This document shows positions 31,172-42,496 of a stretch of 64,000 nt of DNA, piece by piece. Numbering within the stretch: the stretch's first letter is position 1; each line of letters opens with the position of its first letter. Origin of the DNA: Mesoplasma chauliocola (GTDB lineage: Bacteria > Bacillota_I > Bacilli_A > Mycoplasmatales > Mycoplasmataceae); NCBI RefSeq assembly GCF_002290085.1, contig NZ_CP023173.1, forward strand, positions 124,001 through 188,000. Direction: 5' to 3'. Below the pieces are notes generated by a model. It was not told the origin of the DNA. It did not search any database and worked only from the letters and a program-made list of their open reading frames with translations. The translations under genes were made by a program, and so were the position numbers.

Positions 31172-31699
31172 ATGTTATTTTTCACACAAACAGCTGGAGT
31201 TCCAGAAATCATAACATCTTTATTTCCTAACCTGCCAAACTTTATTGCACACGTTTTAGCTACAATAGTTTTAATAGTAGTTTTATCTAAATTGATGTAT
31301 AAACCTTTTAGAAAAACAATTAGAGATAGAAGAAACAAAATAAATGAATTATTAAGCGAAGCTGTGCAAAAGCAAACAGAAGCAAATATTGGTGTTAAAA
31401 AAGCTGAAGCATTATTGCAAGACGCTAAATCAGAATCTTCATTAATTATTCAAACTTCAAAAGTTGATGCTGATATTCAAAAAACTCACATCATTAATGA
31501 AGCACATAAATATGCTGATATCATTAAAAGTCAAGCAGAAAAAGATATAGCTCAAGAAAGAACAAAAGTCGAAGCAGAAATTAAAACAACAATTGTTAAT
31601 GTTGCATTTGATGCTGCTGAACAAATTTTACAAAAAGAAATCAATAAAACTAAAAACAAACAAATTGTTGATGAGTTTATTGAAAACCTAAGTAAATAG
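31172..31699 (+). CDS. atpF: F1Fo ATP synthase subunit b
   Basis: The product is 175 residues. One N-terminal membrane helix (about 23-43, FIAHVLATIVLIVVLSKLMY) is followed by a long charged coiled coil with the usual PFRKTIRDRRNKINE start. It forms the peripheral stalk holding F1 against rotation, binding delta (atpH) at its tip. The Cys of lipoprotein-type b subunits of some mycoplasmas is absent. AGAGGGTG lies ahead of the ATG. Confidence 0.93.
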   Translation: MLFFTQTAGVPEIITSLFPNLPNFIAHVLATIVLIVVLSKLMYKPFRKTIRDRRNKINELLSEAVQKQTEANIGVKKAEALLQDAKSESSLIIQTSKVDADIQKTHIINEAHKYADIIKSQAEKDIAQERTKVEAEIKTTIVNVAFDAAEQILQKEINKTKNKQIVDEFIENLSK

Positions 31700-31701
31700 T
31701 T

Positions 31702-32253
31702 ATGGTTTTAAAAGATAATGTTATAGATAATTGAGCGAATGCTTTAACAAAAATTGCTGTAAAAGAAAACAAAGTTAAAAAAATGTTAGAACAAGCTCAT
31801 GTGCTTATTGAAGTTCTTAAAGATAGAAGCGACTTTGTTAATATTCTTACTTTTAAATCAGCGCATGATGAAGAAAAACGAATAAAAATAATTGATGATA
31901 CTTTTGCTCAATTCAATATTGATCAAGATATCATGAATGCTTTCAAAATACTAGTTCATATGCAAGCATTTGTTAATGCTAGAGACATTTTGAAAAAACT
32001 AAGAGGAAAACTTGTTGAATTAGACAATATGACTTATGGAGTTGTTTGATCAACTGAAGAAATTTCAGCTACTCAAATAAAAGAAATAGAAACTAAAATG
32101 TCTAAAAAAATTAATAAAGAGGTTAAGTTAGTAAATAAAATAGACCCAAAATTAATTGCAGGTATTCAAGTAGTTGTTCATAACAAAGTTTATGATGGCT
32201 CATTAAAAAGTAAACTTGATGAATTAAAATATCAAGTTTTAAAAGAAAAATAG
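31702..32253 (+). CDS. atpH: F1Fo ATP synthase subunit delta
   Basis: The product is 183 residues. The start [19 protein letters not shown] is typical for delta (WxxALxxxA), with Trp encoded by UGA, and the C-terminal part [23 protein letters not shown] matches the family. It joins the b stalk to the top of the alpha/beta hexamer. The start lies two bases after the atpF stop, so translation is probably coupled. Confidence 0.93.
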
Positions 32254-32266
32254 GAGGTTTAATATA

Positions 32267-33844
32267 ATGGCATTAAATATTAAAGAAATCTCTGAAGTAA
32301 TTGAAAAACAAATAAAAAACTATGGTAAAGATATTATCGAAGCAGAGCAAGGTAGTGTTGTAACTATTGGGGATGGTGTTTCTTTAATTTATGGATTAGA
32401 TAAAGCTTTAATGGGTGAATTGTTAATTTTCCCTAATGATGTTTATGGTATGGTCTTAAGTCTTGAAGAAGGAGCAGTTGGTGCTGTTATTCTTGGAGAT
32501 TACAAACTTATCAAAGAAGGTGACATTGTTAAGCGTACTGGTAAAGTTGTTCAAACACCTGTTGGTGACGCAATGATCGGTAGAGTTGTTAACGCATTAG
32601 GTCAAGCAATTGATAACAATGGACCAATCAAAACTAAAAAAGCTAAACCAGTTGAAAAAATTGCAACTGGAGTTATGGCACGTAAATCAGTTAGTCAACC
32701 TCTAGAAACAGGAATTCTAGGAATAGATGCATCTATTCCAATTGGGAAAGGTCAACGTGAATTAATTATTGGTGATCGTCAAACTGGTAAAACTGCTGTA
32801 GCAATTGATACAATTATCAATCAAAAAGGTAAAAATGTTAAATGTATTTATGTATCAATAGGGCAAAAAGATTCAACGATTGCACAAGTTGTTGAAAAAC
32901 TTAAAAAATTTGGTGCAATGGAATACACAACTGTTGTTAATGCAGGAGCAAGTGACTCAGCGCCTTTACAATACTTAGCACCATATACTGGTGTTACTAT
33001 TGGAGAAGAATGAATGGAAAATGGGGAAGACGTTTTAATTGTTTATGATGACTTGTCTAAACATGCAGTTGCTTACCGTGAAATGTCTTTACTTCTAAGA
33101 AGACCACCGGGTCGTGAAGCTTATCCAGGAGATGTATTCTACTTACACTCTCGTCTTTTAGAAAGAGCAGCTAGAGTTAATGAAAAGTTTGGTGGTGGAT
33201 CAATTACTGCGTTACCAATTATTGAAACTCAAGCAAGTGATATTTCAGCTTATATTCCAACAAACGTTATTTCTATTACTGATGGGCAAATATTCTTATC
33301 AAGTGATTTATTTATGGCAGGTATTAGACCAGCTATTAATATTGGTCCATCTGTTTCTAGGGTTGGTTCAGCAGCACAAATTAAAGCTGTTAAACAAGTT
33401 TCAGGGACTTTAAAATTAGAATTGGCACAATACTATGAATTGGAAGCATTTGCGAAATTTGGTTCAGATTTAGATGAGTCAACAAAGGCAACTTTAGATC
33501 ATGGAGCAAGAATTATTCAAATGTTAGTTCAACGTCAATATACACCTTTAAGTCAAATTGATGAAGCAATAATTTTATTTGCAATTAAATCTCATTTAAT
33601 TAAATGAATTCCTTTGGAAAACATTAGAGATTTTAAAGCTGAAATTATTACATACTTCAACAATGAAAAAGATGCTAAAAAAGTTAAATCAGATTTAACT
33701 AATTTGCAAGAGTGAAATGCTGAATTAGAAAATGCTGCTCAAAAAGAAATTGAAAAATTAGTTGTAAAATTCACTTCTACTTTAAAAAACTATAATCCAT
33801 CAATTTTTGGTGAAGAAAAAGAATTTAAAAAATTAGGTAAGTAA
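32267..33844 (+). CDS. atpA: F1Fo ATP synthase subunit alpha
   Basis: The product is 525 residues. The nucleotide-binding domain shows Walker [56 protein letters not shown] (parts: [25 protein letters not shown]) and the catalytic Arg in [12 protein letters not shown]. Alpha alternates with beta in F1 and carries non-catalytic ATP sites. TAGGAGG overlaps the atpH stop. Three UGA Trp codons. The stop overlaps the atpG start (TAATG). Confidence 0.98.
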
Positions 33845-34689
33845 TGGCAAATTTAAGTAATTTAAAAACAGAAATTTCTAATACAAGAGATATAGGTAAA
33901 ATAACAAATGCTATGCAATTAGTTGCCAGTGCAAAGTTACGCCGTATTGGTAAAAAAGTTACTGAAACTCAAGAGTATGTATCTGAAGTTTACTCAATTT
34001 TTAACGAAATAATTAAGCATTCAAGTGAATCAATTTATTTAAAAAATTCTACTAATGATATTAAAAAAACTTTGTGAGTAGTTGTTAACTCAAACTTAGG
34101 ATTATGTGGTGGTTATAATACCAATGTTAATAAATTAGTATTAAGCAATTTCAAAAAAGAAGATCAAATTTATGCAATAGGAACTAAAGCAGTTTCAGCG
34201 TTTAATAGTAAAAAAATAAAAATTAAAAAAGAATGTACTAGTGTGGATATTGATTTCTCACCAGCACAAGCTAAACAAATAGGTAACGAATTATTAAGTT
34301 ATTATTCAAGTGGAGAATTTGATGAAATTCAAATTGTTTACACAAAGTTTATTAATAACGTAACATTTGAACCAACAACATTAAGAGTTTTTCCAATTAT
34401 CAAAGAGGGAAAACAAGATGCTTCAAGCAGCTACTATAGTTTTGAGCCTAGCGCTGAAGAAGTATTAAATAACGCCGTTACTTTGTATTTAAGCACTGTT
34501 ATCTTTGGAACAATTGTTGAATCACAAGTTAGTGAGCAAGCAAGTAGAAGATTAGCTATGGAAAATGCAACTAATAATGGTAAAGAATTAGAATACAATT
34601 TAAGTATTCAATATAATCGTGAAAGACAAGCATCAATTACACAAGAAATATCAGAGATTGTTTCTGGTGCTAATGCTTTAATGGGATAG
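33844..34689 (+). CDS. atpG: F1Fo ATP synthase subunit gamma
   Basis: The product is 281 residues. N-terminal helix TRDIGKITNAMQLVASAKL and C-terminal helix MENATNNGKELEYNL with NRERQASITQEISEI are the diagnostic gamma ends that form the rotating central shaft. The middle has VVNSNLGLCGGYN. It overlaps atpA by one base. One UGA Trp codon. Confidence 0.96.
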
Positions 34690-36138
<1,449 letters not shown>

Positions 36139-36147
36139 GTGAATTTA

Positions 36148-36447
36148 ATGGCAATTAATTTAATAATTACAACTCCCAATGGAAAGTTTATTGATAATAA
36201 AAAAGTTGATATTATCAATTTAAAAACAATTGATGGAGATATTGGAGTATTAGGAAATATGTCACCTTTCGTAACTGCTTTAAAAATTGGTAATATGAAT
36301 TTTAAAGCAAATAATCAAACTCATTGAGTTCACTTACATAGAGGACTAGCAATAATTAACGCAACAGAATGTAAAATAATTACTGAAAGATTATATTTGG
36401 TTAATGAAAGCGGTGCTAAACTGCTAACACCAGATAAATTTGAATAA
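36148..36447 (+). CDS. atpC: F1Fo ATP synthase subunit epsilon
   Basis: The product is 99 residues: only the N-terminal beta-sandwich domain (GDIGVLGNMSPFVTALKIG is the standard segment) and almost none of the C-terminal two-helix domain found in many bacteria. That suggests the helix-based inhibition of ATP hydrolysis is absent. ATG 36148 is chosen over the in-frame GTG at 36139 because AGTAGGTG sits at the right distance. One UGA Trp codon. The last gene of the operon. Confidence 0.92.
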
Positions 36448-36465
36448 TTATATAAAGAAAAAAGT

Positions 36466-36505
36466 AATAGGTTAGCTTGATAATATTCAAGATAACCTAT
36501 TTTTA
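36466..36505 (+). terminator. strong terminator after the atp operon
   Basis: A long hairpin: AATAGGTTA pairs with TAACCTATT and, past one mismatch, CTTGA with TCAAG; loop TAATAT; then T run. Confidence 0.85.
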
Positions 36506-36541
36506 AAATTTATTTGTCTTTGCTATTAGACTAAATAAGAA

Positions 36542-36547
36542 TATAAT
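36542..36547 (+). promoter_or_regulatory. probable -10 box for the Ohr gene
   Basis: TATAAT 29 bases before the ATG; TTGCTA at 36520-36525 is a possible -35 with a 16-base spacer. Confidence 0.45.
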
Positions 36548-36575
36548 TATCTTATAAGAAATAAAGGAGAATTTT

Positions 36576-36980
36576 ATGAGTAAAATTTACGAAGCAGAGA
36601 TGAAGAATATTGGAGGAAGAACTGGAGAAGTCATTTCCCCTGATCAAAAATTTCATTTAAAAGTTTCGACTCCAACTTCAAATATTGAAGGGACAACAAA
36701 TCCAGAACAATTATTTGCAGCAGGTTATAGCTCATGTTTTAATGGAGCTTTACAAGCTGTAATGTCTAAAAATAAAACAATATTTCCAACAAATGTAACT
36801 GCGAAGGTTGCATTACATCATAATGGAGAACTTAACTTTAATTTATCTGTTGAAATTATTGTTGAAATTGAAGGCGCTGAAATTGAAGTTGCTAAAAAAT
36901 TAATTCACGAAGCAGACTTGGTTTGCCCTTATTCAAAAGCTTTAAGAAATAATGTTGAAGTGAAAATATCTTTAAAATAA
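36576..36980 (+). CDS. ohr: organic hydroperoxide resistance protein (Ohr/OsmC family)
   Basis: The product is 134 residues. The two peroxidatic/resolving cysteines are in AAGYSSCFNGAL and LVCPYSKALRNN, the Ohr pattern, and NPEQLFAAGY is the usual lead-in. Ohr reduces organic and lipid hydroperoxides using dithiol electrons, a useful trait for a wall-less cell without catalase. GGAG lies seven bases ahead. It is a single gene with its own -10 and terminator. Confidence 0.93.
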   Translation: MSKIYEAEMKNIGGRTGEVISPDQKFHLKVSTPTSNIEGTTNPEQLFAAGYSSCFNGALQAVMSKNKTIFPTNVTAKVALHHNGELNFNLSVEIIVEIEGAEIEVAKKLIHEADLVCPYSKALRNNVEVKISLK

Positions 36981-37000
36981 ATTAGAATTTAATATTTTTA

Positions 37001-37029
37001 AAGAAGAGCACAAGTTTGTGTTCTTTTTT
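37001..37029 (+). terminator. intrinsic terminator after ohr
   Basis: AGAGCACAA and TTGTGTTCT arms (one G-U pair) with a tight loop, then six T. Confidence 0.75.
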
Positions 37030-37151
37030 AATGTAATTGTTTATGTGTATATTTGAAAAACCCTAATAATATGAAGTTTTGTACATTTTTTTAAAAGTTG
37101 ATAATATAAAGTTAAAATCACTTTATTTAAGGCGATTTTGGAAAGGCGTAT

Positions 37152-40100
37152 ATGAAAAAACTATTAGCAATTTTAAGTGCTATAAGTTTAACAACAATGA
37201 GTGGATGCATGTTGGTTGCTTGTGGCAATGGGGAGATTGATGAAAAAAAGTCAATAAATGAGAAAGAATTAGAAAAAAGATTAAGGGAAGCTGTTTCAGA
37301 AGACATGACAGAGTCAGAGGCAATTAAAGCACTAGAGTCAGTTACGATAATAGGCGTAACTAAACTTGAAGCATCAATTGTTGAAAAAAATACAAAAAGT
37401 TTTAACTCTGTAACTTTTAATGTAAGCGTTTCAATAGATGAAGGATATACAATTTCCAAAACAGATTTTTTAATTATAGGAGAACGAATTGGACAAAAAG
37501 ATGAAATCGATTATGATGGATTTAATTTTGAGTTAGAACAAGCTATTTCAAAAGACATGAGCGAGCAAGAAGCAATTAATGCGTTAGAAGCAGTTAATAA
37601 ACCTGATGGTGTAAAAACCATTAAAGCAGTTAAAAACACAAAAGCATTTGAAGAAATGATTTTTATCGTAGATATAACAATAAATGAAAAAGATTTTTTT
37701 ATTAAAAGTAATGAATTTGAAATTGTTGCTCCAAGAATTGGAGAGAAAGATTCTATTGATGAAGTTTTATTGCAAGCAGAATTAGAAAAAGCTGTGGCAA
37801 GTGATATGACAGAGTCAGAAGCAATTGAAGCGTTAGAAGCTGTAACATTTACTGGTGTAACTAAGGTTGAGGCATCAGTAAGTACAAATTTAACAAGAGG
37901 TTTTGAAGAAAATATATTTGATGTTAAGATCTCAATTGATGAGGAAAATTATACAATCTCAAACAATACATTTCTGGTTTGTGCAAGCAGAATTGGTCAA
38001 AAAGATGAAATTGATTATGAAGGATTTAAAACTACACTAACTAATTCAGTGTCATTTGAAATGAAAGAAAGCGAAGCAATTGCAGCTCTACAAAATATTG
38101 AAAAACCTGATGGTATAGAAACAATAAAGGCAACTAGAAAAGAAACTAAAGCTTTTGAAGAAATGATTTTTATTGTAGACATAACAATAAATGAAAATGA
38201 TTATTTTATTATAAGTACTCAATTTGAAATTGTTGCTCCAAGAATTGGTGACAAAGAATCTATTGATGAGATTTTATTGCAGTCAATGTTAGAAGAAGCT
38301 GTTTCAGGTGATATGACAGAGTCAGAAGCAATTTTGTCTTTAGAATCTGTAAGTTTAACTGGTGTAACTAGGTTTGAGGCATCGGTTAGTTCAATTTCAA
38401 CAAGAGCATTTAATGAAAAGAAATTTGAAGTTAAAGTTTTTATTGACGAAATAAATTATAAAATTTCAAAAAACACATTCATAGTTACCGGAAACAGAAT
38501 TGGACAAAAAGATGAAATCGATTATGATGGATTTAAGTTTGAGTTAGAAAAAGCTGTTTCAAAAGACATGAGCGAGCAAGAAGCAATTAATGCGTTAGAA
38601 GCAGTTAATAAACCTGATGGTGTAAAAACCATTAAAGCAGTTAAAAACACAAAAGCATTTGAAGAAATGATTTTTATTGTAGATATAACAATAAATGAAA
38701 AAGACTTTTTTATTAAAAGTAATGAATTTGAAATTGTTGCTCCAAGAATTGGAGAGAAAGATTCTATTGATGAAGTTTTATTGCAAGCAGAATTAGAAAA
38801 AGCTGTGGCAAATGATATGACAGAGTCAGAAGCAATTGAAGCGTTAGAAGCTGTAACATTTACTGGTGTAACTAAGCTTGAAGCTTATGTTAATTTTGGT
38901 GCCTCAAGAGCATTTGAAGAAACGAAATTTAATGTTAAAGTTTCTATTGATAATGAAAATTATGAAATATCAAAAAATCTATTTTTAATTACAGGAAATA
39001 GAATTGGGCAAAAAGATGAAATTGATTATGATGGGCTTAAACAAGTTTTGACTAATTCAGTTGCAAGTGATATGACAGAGTTAGAAGCAATTCAAGCATT
39101 AGAATCAGTTGAGAAACCTAATGGTGTAAAATCAATAAAGGCAGAAAAAAAGTTAGCTAAAGCTTTTGAAAAAGAAATTTTTATCGTTAATATTTCAATA
39201 GATGAAGAAAACTATTATATAACAAGTAAGGTTTTTGAAATTGTTGCTCCAAGAATTGGAGAGAAAGATTCTATTGATGAAGTTTTATTGCAAGCAGAAT
39301 TAGAAAAAGCTGTGGCAAGTGATATGACAGAGTCAGAAGCAATTGAAGCCTTAGAAGCTGTAATATTTACAGGTGTAACTAGGCTTGAAGCTTCTGTTAA
39401 TTCGCCAGATATAAAAGTATTTGAAGAAACGAAATTTAATGTTAAAGTTTTCATTGATGAAGCAAATTATGAAATTTCAAAAAATACATTTGTAGTTAGT
39501 GGACAAAGAATTGGTCAAAAAGATGAAATTGATTATGATAACTTTAAGCAAGTTTTAAATAATGCAGTAACATCAGATATGACAGAGTTGGAAGCAATTG
39601 AAGCATTAGAATCAGTTGAGAAACCTGATGGTGTAGAATCAGTTGAAGTTAATAAGAAATCATCAAGAGCATTTGAAGAAATTGCTTTTATTATTCAAAT
39701 AACTATTGATGAAGAAAACTATTATATAACAAGTAAGGTTTTTGAAATTGTTGCTCCAAGAATTGGAGAAAAGGACCCAATCGATGAAGATGACTTGCAA
39801 ATAGTTTTAGATGAAACTGTTTCAGTTGATATGACAGAGTCAGAAGCAATTAATGCTTTAGAAAGTGTTCCATATCATGGTCTAACATCAATTAAAGCAA
39901 CAATTAGTGAAATCGAAACAGATAGTTTCGAAACAAAATATTTTGATGTGCAAGTAGTAATTGATGAAGAAAACCATACAATTACAAAAACAGACTTTAT
40001 AGTTTTTGCTCCAAGAATTGGTGAAACAGACATCTTACATAAAGACGATGTTCAAAAACTTTTAACTAACAAAATTAATAAAGAATTAACTGAAGACGAG

Positions 40101-41057
40101 GCAATTGAAATTCTTGAAAATTTAAATATTGATGGATTGGATATTATAACTGTACAAAAACAACAAAAGTCAAAAATTTATCATAAACAAACTTTTATTG
40201 TTACAACAAAATTACATGATGATCACCATTGAGATGATCCTGATTTTAATGGAGAATTCTTGATAACTTCAGAAAAAATTGTTTTAATGGACGAAATTGA
40301 TACTTCAAAAATTTATTCTTTATATGATAAACTTTTAAATTTAGAGTTTTTTGTTAGTAGTAAAGAAAAACTAATTGATTTAGCAAAGTCAATAGCCGCA
40401 GTAAATTTAACTGAAAGACAATATAATTCTTTAGACTTCACACTTGTTGAAAATCAAGAAAATGTAAAAATAACTTTAAAAGTTAAGGATGAATATAAAA
40501 ACCGCTTTTCACTTAAAGGCGGGAATAAAGAAATTGAATTTAATAAATTTAAAATAAGTGAAAATAATAAAAATCAAAGTATGATTACTGAAAATGCATC
40601 TGGAAATTTAAATGTTACTAATCCTAATGATAAGGTAAATGATAAAGATATTATAGTTTATCAAATAGGAGCACAAACTGCTAAAGATGAAGTTACAGCA
40701 ATAAAGTTCCCAACAGATGTCAACAAAGTCACAAGATTTTTACCTAAGGAAATAACATCGCTTGCTAAGCTGTTTCATCAATCAAGAAAATTTGAAGGTG
40801 ATCACAACATTGCAAAATGAGATACTTCAAATATTATTAATATGAGTTTCACATTTGCTTATGCAATTAACTTTAATATTGATTTAAGCAAATGAAATGT
40901 AAGTAATGTTATTGATATGACATCAATGTTTCAAAGCGCTGAAATATATAATCATGATTTAAGTAAATGAAATGTTAAAAACGTTAAATATTATGAAAAT
41001 TTTTCTACAGGTACTCATAAGTGGGAACCAAGTAAAAAACCAATTTTTAATAAATAA
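37152..41057 (+). CDS. large repeat lipoprotein with BspA/DUF285-like C-terminus
   Basis: The product is 1301 residues, the longest in the window. The signal MKKLLAILSAISLTTMSG is followed by two cysteines, 19 and 24; LVAC with Cys24 is the better lipobox and matches the other lipoproteins here. Residues 35 to about 1026 are twelve repeats of about 84 residues, each with MTESEAIxALExV, a short GV segment, AFEExxFxV, IDExNYxI and closing RIGxKDxID. Odd and even copies form two classes. Residues about 1185-1280 hold the DUF285-type pattern (SLAKLFHQSRKF, DTSNIINMSFTF, LSKWNVSNVIDMTSMF). Likely a surface protein under diversifying pressure; function unknown. Four UGA Trp codons, all near the C-terminus. 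Confidence 0.93.
37491..37865 (+). repeat. near-identical 375-base repeat, copy 1
   Basis: Covers repeat 2 and the first half of repeat 3. It matches copy 2, 1011 bases downstream, with only a few differences, and part of it recurs a third time from about 39239. Confidence 0.9.
38502..38876 (+). repeat. near-identical 375-base repeat, copy 2
   Basis: Covers repeat 6 and the first half of repeat 7, exactly four units (337 codons) after copy 1. Both flanks diverge sharply. Confidence 0.9.
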
Positions 41058-41087
41058 AAATAGAGTTGTTGATTCTCTATTTTTTTA
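41056..41087. terminator. bidirectional terminator between the repeat lipoprotein and deoA
   Basis: AAATAGAG and CTCTATTT arms, nine-base loop, T run right and A-rich left; it separates two converging genes. Confidence 0.75.
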
Positions 41088-42389
41088 TCTAATTATTTTA
41101 ATTATATTTTCAATTTTATTTAAATTATTTGATATTGTATAACTGCTTTGAGCTTTATTTATTCATTCTTCATTAATATTGTAATTAGTATAAAGTGTCA
41201 TTACAGTGTCACCTATTTTTACAGTGTCACCTATTTTTTTATTTAAATAAATACCCGCAGCAAAATCTATTTCATCTTCTTTTGTTTTTCTTCCAGCACC
41301 TAGCTCCATTGATAATAAACCAATTATTTCTGCATCTTGAATTGTAATAAATCCATTAGAGTTAGCCTTAATTTCAATTTTGTGCTTTGTAGTAAAGTTG
41401 TTATTATAATTTTCAATCAAACTAAAATCACCATGCTGGGCTTCAATAAACTGTTTTAAATAATGAGCACATTCTTTTGTTTCAAGTTTTTTATAACAAT
41501 CTTTAATTGCTTCTTGAAGATTATCAAATATTCCTAAGTCGGTTAGTGTTAGTCCAGCAGCTGTACAAACAACTTCTTTTAAATCATCAGGACCATTATT
41601 GTTTAAAGTATCTCAGGCTTCTTTAACTTCAATTGCGTTTCCAATGGCTTTACCTAGTGGTTTTTGCATATCAGTTAGTAAAATAGAAACCTTTCTTTTA
41701 TATCCATGTCCTATTTGGATCATTTCATTTGCTAATTGTTCTGCAACACTAATGTCTTTCATGAAAGCACCAGCACCAACTTTAACGTCAAGAATTAAAC
41801 TATCACTATCAATAACTAACTTTTTACTCATAATAGAAGCAGCAATTAAAGGAATAGAATCAACTGTTCCAGTTACATCTCTTAGTGCATACATTTTTTT
41901 ATCAGCAGGAACAATGTCATTTGATTGTCCAGTAATACTCATTCCAACTTTATTAATTGTGTCGATAAATTCCTCTTTTGTTAATTCACTAGTTCAACCC
42001 TTACAAGATTCTAATTTATCTATTGTTCCTCCAGTGACTCCAAGCCCTCTACCAGAAAGCTTACAAACCTTAACTCCATAGCTTGCAACAAGTGGACTAT
42101 AAACTAAACTAGTTTTATCTCCAACCCCACCAGTTGAGTGCTTATCTGCTTTTAGCCCTTTTACATTGCTAACATCATAAACATAACCAGATTCAACATA
42201 TGATTGAGTTAGCGCAAGAGTTTCTGCCTTAGTCATTCCATTAAAGTAAATGGCCATTGCAAATGCAGACATTTGATAATCAGTAACTTGATTATTTACA
42301 TAACTGTTAATCAATCATTTAATTTCTTCACTTGTTAGCTCTATTTTATGTTTCTTTTTTTCAATTATTTCGCTAAAACTATATTTCAT
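41085..42389 (-). CDS. deoA: pyrimidine-nucleoside (thymidine) phosphorylase
   Basis: The product is 434 residues. The phosphate site is [17 protein letters not shown], followed by [17 protein letters not shown] and the [17 protein letters not shown] segment; the C-terminal domain has the [17 protein letters not shown] pattern. It cleaves thymidine or uridine with phosphate to base plus (deoxy)ribose-1-phosphate. AAGGAG lies ahead of the ATG on the minus strand. Three UGA Trp codons. A direct 18-base repeat duplicates KIGDTV near residue 389-400, in the swinging C-terminal beta-hammerhead part. It is divergent from the mutase gene. Confidence 0.95.
41203..41238. repeat. 18-base tandem duplication inside deoA
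   Basis: ACAGTGTCACCTATTTTT occurs twice in direct succession, in frame, giving [12 protein letters not shown] on the minus strand. Confidence 0.95.
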
Positions 42390-42458
42390 TTATGCTCCTT
42401 TATTAGGGTCAATTAAAATAATGTATAAACCCATTAATGTTATAAATATATTTTATAT

Positions 42459-42464
42459 TATAAT
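42459..42464 (+). promoter_or_regulatory. probable -10 box for the phosphohexomutase-family gene
   Basis: TATAAT in the 107-base divergent gap, 33 bases before the ATG. No good -35. Confidence 0.35.
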
Positions 42465-42496
42465 AATAAATAGAATACTAAAATAAGGAGCTAAAA

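Larger units (their letters stand above)
37254..40229 (+). repeat. array of twelve ~84-codon tandem repeats inside the lipoprotein gene
   Basis: Units of 83-85 codons alternate between class A (x-GVTxxEAxV, ends RIGQKDE) and class B (KPDGVxxIKA, ends RIGEKDS or similar). The dimer is about 168 codons. The last two units are the most diverged. DNA identity between some distant copies is far higher than between neighbours. Confidence 0.92.

Noticed and set aside
37254-40229. Regular repeats that might suggest a CRISPR array
   Set aside because: The units are about 252 bases, remain in one open frame and encode a repeated protein domain; there are no short identical repeats with unique spacers.
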